A program made the translations under genes and the position numbers. Below are positions 1 through 5,072 of a stretch of 5,072 nt of DNA, piece by piece. The stretch covers positions 1 to 5,072 of the forward strand of contig CALVHJ010000084.1 in assembly GCA_944327425.1 (NCBI GenBank). The letters run 5' to 3'. The notes under the pieces were generated by a model. That model was given only the letters and a program-made list of their open reading frames with translations, was not told where the DNA came from and ran no database searches. Positions within the stretch are counted from its first letter, which is position 1, and every line of letters starts with the position of its first letter. The DNA is from an uncultured Bacilli bacterium (GTDB lineage: Bacteria > Bacillota_I > Bacilli_A > RF39 > UBA660).

Positions 1-1113
1 AATTTTATAATTATCAAAAGTTTTAACATTAGCTCTTATCTTTTCATTCGGTAATGTAAACACTTTAGCAGCCATCATCATTGCTTCTTCTATATCTACT
101 CCTAAACTAGCTAAATATTCACGATTCTCTATATAATTATCAAAAGCCCCACTAACACCAGTATTAGTAATATTTTTACTAATTTCCTCTTTTCTTTCAT
201 AAATTCTTTTTCTTTTAATAAACAAACTAGGATAACATAAATATTTATTAAATATTTCATTCACCGATAAATCTTCCGAACCAATTCTATCTTCTTTAAT
301 ATTATTAATTATTACTCTTACAATATCTTTATTAGAATGAACTAAAACCATCGTAAACTTCATCACCATATCAGTTATATCTAAATCTATTTTAATTCCT
401 TCTTCTTTCATAATATTTAGTATATCTCTTATATTATCTATATTACCATAAATCTTTAAAACCAGTTTAATATCATTGGAAAACTTATTAAAATCATACC
501 CATATTCTTCTAAAATTGCCTGCAGACTTTCCTCACTTATATCACTAACTTCTACTACTAAAGTATCATTATCTAAACGCACATTTTCTTTACTAACATT
601 TTTAATTGATGAAGAGCAAAGATAATTAACTAACTCTATTACTTCTTTGGAGTCATTTATCTTTTTATTTAATAAGTTAAACAAACAAATAACTTCCTTC
701 GTCTCCAAATATCCTTCTCTATCTATTTTTAAGACTTTAGTTAAAATATTTTTTAAAAAATCTATTTGTTTTTCCATCTCTTCTAGACTAGCATTTTGTT
801 TAATAAGTAAATCATTAACTTTATTAATTAATTCTTCTACTATCCTCTTAGCATCTAGTAAAGCTTCTTCACTTAAAGGAAAGTATTTTAATTCTAAAGC
901 AACTTGATAATATTCTAATTTCTTTAACGTTGTTACCTCTATCTCTAATACTTTAAGACTATTTAAATCCAATTTAGAAAGCAAATGAATATCATTTATT
1001 ATTGCTTGTAACTTACTATATAAATTATCTAAAGATGGATCTTTACTATTAACTACATTTCTTTGTAATTCGGTAATTTCTTCTTCTAAAACCGACTTAA
1101 CTTTTAATACCAT
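1..1113 (-). CDS. Unrecognised helical-repeat protein, C-terminus beyond the left edge (partial)
   Basis: The frame is open for 371 codons from ATG at 1113 to the left edge; I checked every triplet and found no stop. The start is set by a strong GGAGGT site at 1121-1126, 7 nt upstream. The protein is acidic/lysine-rich, nearly all helical, with no signal peptide or membrane segment, so it is probably cytoplasmic. About residues 1-160 look like long helices or coiled coil (for example LEEMEKQIDFLKN). From about residue 197 onward I see degenerate units of roughly 35-50 residues with an L..xG(Y/I/V)xI pattern followed by two helices: EEYGYDF, KEEGIKIDL, and LASLGVDIEEA near residue 335. One unit contains KYLCYPSLFIKRKR. 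This resembles mTERF-type or similar helical solenoids in style, but that is inference. It is the last visible gene of the left operon, coupled to the short frame just upstream. The coding call is firm; the function is unknown. Confidence 0.88.
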   Translation of the reverse strand, partial: MVLKVKSVLEEEITELQRNVVNSKDPSLDNLYSKLQAIINDIHLLSKLDLNSLKVLEIEVTTLKKLEYYQVALELKYFPLSEEALLDAKRIVEELINKVNDLLIKQNASLEEMEKQIDFLKNILTKVLKIDREGYLETKEVICLFNLLNKKINDSKEVIELVNYLCSSSIKNVSKENVRLDNDTLVVEVSDISEESLQAILEEYGYDFNKFSNDIKLVLKIYGNIDNIRDILNIMKEEGIKIDLDITDMVMKFTMVLVHSNKDIVRVIINNIKEDRIGSEDLSVNEIFNKYLCYPSLFIKRKRIYERKEEISKNITNTGVSGAFDNYIENREYLASLGVDIEEAMMMAAKVFTLPNEKIRANVKTFDNYKI

Positions 1114-1118
1114 TCTAC

Positions 1119-1208
1119 TTACCTCCTCTCTTCTAAATTTTCTAATGCCCCTTTTAATAACAGAGAATCATTTTTCTTAAATAAATCAATTACTTCTAAA
1201 GAACTCAT
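1119..1208 (-). CDS. Possible 29-residue small protein, or detached tail of the 616-residue protein
   Basis: After the TAA of the 616-residue gene (1236-1238) the same frame stays open for 38 codons and ends at TAA 1119-1121. The only ATG is at 1208, giving 29 residues (begins MSSLEVIDLFKKND, ends LENLEERR); a GTG at 1229 would give 36. Neither start has a well-placed ribosome binding site; the nearest purine run, GGAAG, is 14 nt before the ATG. The composition (amphipathic helix, Glu/Lys/Leu-rich) matches the neighbouring proteins. Its last codons AGG AGG TAA form the ribosome binding site of the next gene, the usual arrangement for coupled operon genes. It could be a real small gene, the tail of the upstream protein cut off by a point mutation (CAA to TAA) or sequence error, or chance. 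I rate coding potential above chance but cannot decide between the first two. Confidence 0.4.
   Translation of the reverse strand: MSSLEVIDLFKKNDSLLLKGALENLEERR
1121..1126 (-). promoter_or_regulatory. Strong Shine-Dalgarno site GGAGGT overlapping an upstream stop codon
   Basis: The minus strand reads AGAGGAGGTAAGTAGAATG here. GGAGGT lies 7 nt before the ATG at 1113 and fixes that start. The T of the site is the first base of the TAA (1121-1119) that closes the short upstream frame, so ribosomes finishing that frame would stop on the initiation region of the next gene, suggesting translational coupling. Confidence 0.85.
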
Positions 1209-1235
1209 AATAATATTATCAGCTTCCACTTCTGT

Positions 1236-3086
1236 TTATTCATCAAAGTCATGAGTAAAAATACTTATAATTCTTTTAATTTCCTCAATATTTTTACTAA
1301 AAGTAGAGTTAGCTAATCTTAAAACCCCATTTGTTTTATAATAAATACTAAATGCTAAATAAATCCGAAAATCTTCAGGCAAATTATACTTATTACGAAT
1401 AATATTCATATTATTTTGGGAAACAGGAAGATTAATAAATCCTACACGAATATTTCCTCCTCCCCCTCTAACACTTCTAGGTATTGCTACATCACGATGA
1501 TCAGGAATTCCCTTTACTGGTGAAATTTGATGAGTTTTAATCCCTATATTAAGATAATCAGTATAAAGAAGATAATTTAAAGCATCACTTGTTCTAAATA
1601 AGGCTTCACTATAATCATTTTTAATAATAGTCATTACATCACTTATTGCCATTGTACCATTATAAGGAAAAACTACTAAATTTTGTCTATTTAAAGTATC
1701 TTTCTTATCATCATCTACATTTAAAGTATCCACTAAATCTTTTTTAGCCTCTTCTATATCTTTTGCTAAATCCTTTAATTCTAATAAATAATTATCTAAA
1801 ATAGCCATAATATCTTGATGATTCATACTTTTTTCATATTCATCTTGATTATTAATAACATCTAAAAAATAATCATATACTTCGGCAAATCTTTTAACTT
1901 TTCCCCATAACAAAGCCTGAATTGGTGTATAAATTTGACTAAGTAAACTTGCTGTATCTGCTTCTCCTTTTAATATATATTGATACATACTATCTAAAAT
2001 ATTTCTATCCTGTAAAGATTTATCTGCATACTCTTCTTTTTTAGTTAAAACAAACTTATAGGTTTCATCTAATATTCTTTTATCTTCTTCATTTAAAACA
2101 TATTTTTCATATTTACTTTCTTCTTCAAGCTTTTTTATTTGTTGTTCATATAATCGTTTAATTAATCTAAATATATCTAATATTTCTTTAGAATGTTCTT
2201 TAAAATTAGGAAGTAAATTTAAAGCTAAATCAGTAAGAATTGCTTCCAAGACATTATTATCAAGTTCATAAACCATTTCATGATCTGAATCTACATAATT
2301 ATCTTTTAAAAGTTCACCAATTACACTATTTTTATTAACTGAATAATCCTCTAATAATTTTTGATAAATAGCTCTTATTTGTTGATATAATATTCTATCT
2401 TCTTCTTCTAAATGCAAATAAGAACTAACATCTTCCTCTTCTATCTTAGTAGTATCTTGCTTACCTATTTCCAAAGCAATTTTTCTAGCTTTACTGTTAA
2501 CTTCTTTTTTTAATGCACTTTTCTTAATCTCATTTTCTTGTCGATAATAATCAATATTATATTGGTAAAAATCTAAAATCAAACTTTGAACAACTGCATA
2601 ATCTAAACTAGTATTACTAAGAAATTTTATAAAAGCTGAAAAAGTAGCCGCATCCAATACTTTAACAATTTTTAAATCATCACTAATCATTTGATTATAG
2701 TCTTCGATAATTTGTCTTTCTGCCTCTATTTGTCCTTTTCTTGGTAAAATCATTTGTCTATTTTTAGCTTGATATAATTTTATTTTTTCTTTTAAACTAG
2801 AAAAATATTGTAGAACTTTTTCTAATTGTTCCGGATAAATAATATCTTTAAATCCATATAAAGTCTGAGCTTCCCTAAATCTATCTAATTCATTTTCATC
2901 ATCACTAACTATTTTTAATACGCTAGCTACTAAAGACATATCAATATCTAAAACATTTTCATCTAACCCAAGCCTTACTTTATCAAAAGCATAATCATAA
3001 GCTAATTGCTCTTCTAAAGCTTTATTTTCTTCCGCAAGTTTATTTAATCTTTCTCTTAAATATTTTTTTAGTATTTCTAGATTCAT
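1236..3086 (-). CDS. Unrecognised 616-residue helical/coiled-coil protein with a distinct C-terminal domain
   Basis: I do not recognise a family. The start is an ATG 2 nt after the stop of the upstream gene, with AAAGGA 8 nt before it (3095-3100), so the two genes are surely co-transcribed. There is no signal peptide or membrane segment; the protein is probably cytoplasmic. Residues 1 to about 465 are almost entirely helical and charged, with coiled-coil-like stretches near the N-terminus (LRERLNKLAEENKALEEQL), around 95-130, around 310-345 (RLYEQQIKKLEEESKYEK) and around 435-460. From about 467 the character changes to a mixed alpha/beta domain: NLVVFPYNGTMAISD, DHRDVAIPRS, a VRGGGG glycine loop at about 539-544, strand-like NIRVGFINLPV, and FRIYLAFSIYYKTNGVLRLA before a final helix. 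Long scaffold plus compact terminal domain suggests an assembly or tethering protein, but this is inference. The frame continues for 38 open codons past its TAA stop. Confidence 0.93.
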   Translation of the reverse strand: MNLEILKKYLRERLNKLAEENKALEEQLAYDYAFDKVRLGLDENVLDIDMSLVASVLKIVSDDENELDRFREAQTLYGFKDIIYPEQLEKVLQYFSSLKEKIKLYQAKNRQMILPRKGQIEAERQIIEDYNQMISDDLKIVKVLDAATFSAFIKFLSNTSLDYAVVQSLILDFYQYNIDYYRQENEIKKSALKKEVNSKARKIALEIGKQDTTKIEEEDVSSYLHLEEEDRILYQQIRAIYQKLLEDYSVNKNSVIGELLKDNYVDSDHEMVYELDNNVLEAILTDLALNLLPNFKEHSKEILDIFRLIKRLYEQQIKKLEEESKYEKYVLNEEDKRILDETYKFVLTKKEEYADKSLQDRNILDSMYQYILKGEADTASLLSQIYTPIQALLWGKVKRFAEVYDYFLDVINNQDEYEKSMNHQDIMAILDNYLLELKDLAKDIEEAKKDLVDTLNVDDDKKDTLNRQNLVVFPYNGTMAISDVMTIIKNDYSEALFRTSDALNYLLYTDYLNIGIKTHQISPVKGIPDHRDVAIPRSVRGGGGNIRVGFINLPVSQNNMNIIRNKYNLPEDFRIYLAFSIYYKTNGVLRLANSTFSKNIEEIKRIISIFTHDFDE

Positions 3087-3088
3087 TT

Positions 3089-3541
3089 TTATCTTCCTTT
3101 ATTCTTTTCTTTTTCTTCTAATTCTAAACGTAATAAGCTATCATTTAAAAGATCTTTAGCCACACTATAAAAAGTAATATCTAACCCTAGTCTAATTTGT
3201 AATTTCAAAATAACTTTCTTAACATAATCTATAGCACTTCTTGATAATCCTCCACTTTCCCAAAAAATTTTTAATTGTGAATACAACATAACAGCTTCTT
3301 GATCTTGGAGGCATTTTAAAGCACTACTTATTTTATCAAGCTCAATTTCAATTCTTCCTACATCACTTAACAATTCATTATTAACTGTATATATTTCTTC
3401 TTCAAAATGATTTAAATCCTTTAAAGTAATATTATCACCTAATTTTAAAAACATATTAAAAAGATTATATAAAAACTTCCTATTTAAAATATCTTCTTCT
3501 GAAAAAATAATCTTTTTAATATCATCTTTGTATTGATCCAT
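3089..3541 (-). CDS. Unrecognised 150-residue helical protein, first gene of the left operon
   Basis: The reading frame can start at ATG 3547 or ATG 3541, two codons later. I prefer 3541: the ribosome binding site GAGGG (3548-3552) touches the first ATG with no spacer but sits 6 nt before the second. The product (MDQYKDDIKK...) is all-helical and rich in Leu, Glu, Lys and Asp, with no signal peptide or membrane segment. Visible stretches include HFEEEIYTVNNELLSDVGRI near the middle, which could be coiled coil, and a charged C-terminal tail (LELEEKEKNKGR). It ends 2 nt before the 616-residue gene, so the proteins are probably made together and may interact. I recognise no domain or catalytic motif. 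A small partner or adaptor for the large coiled-coil protein is a guess from context only. Confidence 0.9.
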   Translation of the reverse strand: MDQYKDDIKKIIFSEEDILNRKFLYNLFNMFLKLGDNITLKDLNHFEEEIYTVNNELLSDVGRIEIELDKISSALKCLQDQEAVMLYSQLKIFWESGGLSRSAIDYVKKVILKLQIRLGLDITFYSVAKDLLNDSLLRLELEEKEKNKGR

Positions 3542-3557
3542 ATTCATCCCTCAATTA

Positions 3558-3577
3558 CTATCATAATTCTATCATAA
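3558..3577. repeat. Two copies of CTATCATAA, one helical turn apart
   Basis: The 9-mer CTATCATAA occurs exactly at 3558-3566 and 3569-3577, an 11-bp period. On the minus strand each copy reads TTATGATAG and contains TATGAT, one base from the -10 consensus. The repeat lies in the short divergent intergenic region directly before the left operon, so it may be two alternative -10 elements or a tandem binding site on one face of the helix. In such AT-rich DNA chance is possible. Confidence 0.5.
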
Positions 3578-3587
3578 ATTATCTAAA
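3560..3587 (-). promoter_or_regulatory. Candidate promoter of the left helical-protein operon
   Basis: On the minus strand there is TTTAGA (3582-3587; 4 of 6 against TTGACA), a 16-bp spacer, and TATGAT (3560-3565; 5 of 6 against TATAAT). Transcription would then begin around 3553, leaving only about 12 nt before ATG 3541 with the ribosome binding site at the very 5' end. A second TATGAT at 3571-3576 would give a more ordinary leader of about 22 nt but has no good -35. The region is the only plausible start for this operon in the window; which hexamer is used is not settled. Confidence 0.4.
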
Positions 3588-3621
3588 AATTAAAGTAACA
3601 GTAATATATTTTTATAACCTA

Positions 3622-3630
3622 TGCTATAAT
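3622..3630 (+). promoter_or_regulatory. Extended -10 promoter element for the DUF192 gene
   Basis: The sequence TGCTATAAT is a perfect extended -10 (TGn plus TATAAT). No good -35 is visible at 16-18 bp upstream, which extended -10 promoters can tolerate. Transcription would start about 3637, giving a leader of about 10 nt that contains the ribosome binding site and little else. It drives the plus-strand gene, divergent from the left operon. Confidence 0.65.
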
Positions 3631-3635
3631 TAAAT

Positions 3636-3642
3636 AGGTGAT
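3636..3642 (+). promoter_or_regulatory. Ribosome binding site AGGTGAT that decides the DUF192 start
   Basis: AGGTGAT matches the 3' half of the canonical AGGAGGTGAT and ends 4 nt before ATG 3647. An in-frame GTG at 3638 is part of this site, so the longer frame beginning there is very unlikely to be the true start. Confidence 0.7.
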
Positions 3643-3646
3643 ACTT

Positions 3647-3976
3647 ATGTATTTAAACACTAATAAAAATAAATATGAAATTATTATGGCCACTACTTTT
3701 TTTAAAAGGCTTTTTGGTTTAATGGGCCAAAAAAACATTCAATCTGGCCTGCTTTTTCCTAAATGTAATTCTATCCACACTTTTTTCATGAAAGAAAACA
3801 TTGATATTGTTGGTTTAGATGAAAACTTTGAAGTAATCTACAAATATGAAAATTTACCTCCTAACAAAATAATTAAAATTAAAAACGATCGAAAAAAAAC
3901 TAGCATTTTAGAATTACCCAAACATGCTAGTCAAAAAATCAAAGTAGGAACAATTATCATCTTAAATGAAGACTAA
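3647..3976 (+). CDS. DUF192 family protein, cytoplasmic form
   Basis: This 109-residue protein shows the family's conserved pattern: RLFGLMGQ at 21-28 (family R..GLM.R), GLLFP at 34-38, then IHTFFMKENIDIVGLD at 43-58 (family F.M.NT.IPLDI.FID), NLPPNKI at 69-75 and the ILELPKHAS motif at 87-95 (family LELPAG.A), ending in a GTIIIL strand. The length is normal for a single-domain member. Many family members have a signal peptide or lipobox; this one has neither, so it is probably cytoplasmic. The biochemical role of the family is unknown to me. ATG 3647 is chosen over GTG 3638 because the GTG lies inside the ribosome binding site. The gene has its own extended -10 promoter and appears monocistronic. 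Its stop overlaps the stop of the convergent gene, and its 3' half carries an antisense terminator hairpin. Confidence 0.9.
   Translation: MYLNTNKNKYEIIMATTFFKRLFGLMGQKNIQSGLLFPKCNSIHTFFMKENIDIVGLDENFEVIYKYENLPPNKIIKIKNDRKKTSILELPKHASQKIKVGTIIILNED
3892..3931 (-). terminator. Rho-independent terminator of the obg/membrane-protein operon, inside the DUF192 gene
   Basis: Reading the minus strand, ACTAGCAT (3931-3924) pairs with ATGCTAGT (3906-3899) in a perfect 8-bp stem around a 17-nt loop, with TTT and AAA at the loop edges able to add pairs past a bulged G. A run of seven Ts follows directly (3898-3892), with the last stem base also T. This is the classic intrinsic-terminator order on the minus strand only; on the plus strand the stem is followed by CAAAAAA. 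It lies about 40-80 nt past the stop of the 232-residue gene, where the minus-strand operon should end. The stem is modest in GC content, normal for such an AT-rich genome. Confidence 0.75.
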
Positions 3977-4671
3977 TCTTTCTTCTTTTTCTTCTTATTA
4001 ATAAAAACTCCCAAGCCAGTTATAATAGCTCCCCCTAAAGCACCTATTACCACATATCTAAATACTTTTATAAAACTAAAACCATCTCTCGGTTCTTTTA
4101 AAGAATAATCAATATTAAATTCTATACTATCTATAACTTCCTCCGTTATTTCTATATCATCACTAGTAAAAGCATACGGTTTTTGAACCGTTATAGTATA
4201 ACCATATCCATTAACAACTGTAAGATATTCATTCAAATAAAAACCTTGATCTTGATAATCTAATTTGACAAAATAATAATCATTTTGATAAACTTCATAC
4301 TTATCAATATTATGTTCCTCTATAAAAGCTTGTCCAAACACTTCTATAGCTTCTTTACTATAATTACTAAAATTATTAATATCGTCTACTTTTGTTTTTC
4401 TAACAAAGACTTCTATATAATCATCACTATCTAAAAAAAACAATATGGCATCTAAATAAGCCTCATTATTATTAAAAGAATCCACTATATATTCATAAGA
4501 TATGCCAAGCTCTTCTAATTCTTCATTATTAAGTATATTATCAGGAGTAAAAACATACCAATTACTTTCATCAAAACTAATATTCATATCTGTACCTCTA
4601 AGTTTAAAACTAGTAGCATAAACACTTATAGGCATTAACAATAAAATAACAAATAACCCAATTTTCTTCAT
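3973..4671 (-). CDS. Secreted, C-terminally membrane-anchored protein, possibly PsbP/Mog1-like
   Basis: The 232-residue product has a clear Sec signal peptide (MKKIGLFVILLLMPISVYA, likely cut after A19), an extracytoplasmic domain of about 180 residues, one membrane helix at about 206-224 with small residues (GALGG, TGLG), and a short cytoplasmic tail of six lysines and an aspartate. The topology is therefore outside-facing with a single C-terminal anchor. The domain opens with ISFDESNWYVFTP, and ends with LNEYLTVVNGYGYTITV followed by IDSIEFN. This order (amphipathic strand with Trp, a late paired-strand element, a final helix and SIEF strand) resembles the PsbP/Mog1 fold seen in many small secreted bacterial proteins; that is my inference, not a match. 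The acidic surface is notable. The gene starts 15 nt after obg; AGGAG overlaps the obg stop at a long 12-nt spacing. Function unknown. Confidence 0.92.
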   Translation of the reverse strand: MKKIGLFVILLLMPISVYATSFKLRGTDMNISFDESNWYVFTPDNILNNEELEELGISYEYIVDSFNNNEAYLDAILFFLDSDDYIEVFVRKTKVDDINNFSNYSKEAIEVFGQAFIEEHNIDKYEVYQNDYYFVKLDYQDQGFYLNEYLTVVNGYGYTITVQKPYAFTSDDIEITEEVIDSIEFNIDYSLKEPRDGFSFIKVFRYVVIGALGGAIITGLGVFINKKKKKKD

Positions 4672-4686
4672 AAAATAATTTTTCTC

Positions 4687-5072
4687 CTATTCCTTAAATT
4701 CAAAAATATAATCACAAATCTGTACTTCATCCCCAGGTTTAGCTCCCATTCGCTCTAACTCTTCATCAACCCCCATACCCTTTAATTTACGAGCAAAACG
4801 CATAACTGCCTCACTCTCATCAAATCTTGTCATTTTAAATAGTTTTTCTAATTCTCTACCTTCTAAAACCCAAACATCATCTATTTTAGTAATCGTAAAA
4901 GGTCTTTCATTTTTAAACTTGTAAGTAACATGACTTGCCATTTCCTCATTATTATAAATAGGATCATCTGCCAGAGTATCAAGCATATCGGCAAGTTTGA
5001 TCATTAATATATCAAATCCTGTGTTCGTAACACTACTTACTTTTACAATATCAATTTTAGGATAAGCCTTTT
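4687..5072 (-). CDS. obg: Obg/CgtA ribosome-associated GTPase, C-terminal part (5' end beyond the right edge)
   Basis: The frame is open from the right edge to TAG at 4687-4689: 127 residues, or about the last 30 percent of a protein usually near 430 residues. The first visible residues, KAYPKIDIVKVSSVTNTGFDIL, are the end of the G domain; SSVTNTG sits where the G5 box is (often SAVT.EG). Then comes an acidic linker (DDPIYNNEE) and the Obg C-terminal (OCT) domain from about residue 47: FTITKIDDVWVLEG, LEKLFKMTRFDESEAVMRFARKL, KGMGVDEELERMGAKPGDEV and the final YIFEFKE, a very characteristic sequence. Obg is an essential GTP-binding factor in large ribosomal subunit maturation and stress signalling. 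The in-frame Met at 5004 is internal, not the start. It is followed by the membrane-protein gene 15 nt on, in the same operon. Confidence 0.97.
   Translation of the reverse strand, partial: KAYPKIDIVKVSSVTNTGFDILMIKLADMLDTLADDPIYNNEEMASHVTYKFKNERPFTITKIDDVWVLEGRELEKLFKMTRFDESEAVMRFARKLKGMGVDEELERMGAKPGDEVQICDYIFEFKE

Noticed and set aside
647..907. An 86-codon plus-strand open frame starting MESFIFLFNK
   Set aside because: It lies wholly antisense to the 371-codon minus-strand gene, has no ribosome binding site that I can see, and its Phe/Ser/Ile/Lys-rich product is what the complement of a Glu/Lys/Leu-rich gene gives.
3542..3547. ATG at 3547 as start of the 150-residue protein
   Set aside because: The GAGGG site abuts it with no spacer, while ATG 3541 has a normal 6-nt spacing. 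The difference is only two residues, so this is a preference, not proof.
3638..3646. GTG at 3638 as start of the DUF192 gene
   Set aside because: The GTG is part of the AGGTGAT ribosome binding site that serves ATG 3647, and the added residues match nothing in the family.
4020..4060. Possible plus-strand terminator after the DUF192 gene (AATAG ... CTATT around a C-rich loop)
   Set aside because: The stem is only about 5-6 A/T-rich pairs and no T-run follows on the plus strand.
4687..5004. A separate 105-residue gene starting at Met 5004
   Set aside because: The frame continues upstream to the window edge with sequence that fits the end of the Obg G domain, so this Met is internal to obg.
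1..5072. Recoded TGA=Trp genetic code, as in Mycoplasma
   Set aside because: The tryptophans checked in four genes are all TGG, and I checked every triplet of the 371-codon partial gene without finding an in-frame TGA.
1..5072. CRISPR array, tRNA, insertion sequence or known defence genes
   Set aside because: I saw no spaced direct-repeat array, no cloverleaf with a TTCGA-type loop, no transposase-like protein and no terminal inverted repeats. Recurrent ttcttctt tracts are the complement of Glu/Lys codons in minus-strand genes.

Overview
The window is very AT-rich (roughly a quarter G+C by eye) and gene-dense. The only gene naming a well-known family is the 3' end of the GTPase gene obg. All four tryptophan codons I checked are TGG (one each in the proteins at 1236-3086, 3089-3541, 3973-4671 and 4687-5072). 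The genes end in TAA or TAG, so the standard bacterial code fits and a Mycoplasma-type TGA=Trp code does not. Strong GGAGGT-type ribosome binding sites, the AT bias and the protein style suggest a low-GC Bacilli/Firmicutes relative, perhaps an uncultured gut lineage of the RF39/Erysipelotrichales kind. That placement is inference.

Left block (1-3541, minus strand): a tightly packed operon read right to left. It holds a 150-residue helical protein, a 616-residue helical/coiled-coil protein with a distinct C-terminal domain, a short 38-codon open stretch in frame after that gene's stop, and a third protein running off the left edge (371 codons visible, absent from a simple complete-ORF list because its stop lies outside). 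The third protein's C-terminal half looks like degenerate helical repeats. I recognise none of these proteins. Spacing (2 nt between the first two genes, and a stop codon inside the next Shine-Dalgarno site) says they are made together.

Centre (3542-3646): a short divergent intergenic region with a good extended -10 for the rightward gene, and a 9-bp direct repeat with 11-bp period carrying -10-like hexamers for the leftward operon.

Right block (3647-5072): a plus-strand DUF192 protein gene converges on a minus-strand pair, obg (only the C-terminal part in the window) followed by a secreted, membrane-anchored protein with a PsbP/Mog1-like look. The DUF192 gene and the membrane-protein gene overlap tail to tail by 4 bp, and the likely intrinsic terminator of the obg operon lies inside the DUF192 coding sequence. 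I see no tRNA, rRNA, CRISPR array, insertion sequence or recognisable defence gene. The most interesting material is the uncharacterised helical-protein operon, with its possible broken or split reading frame at 1119-1238.
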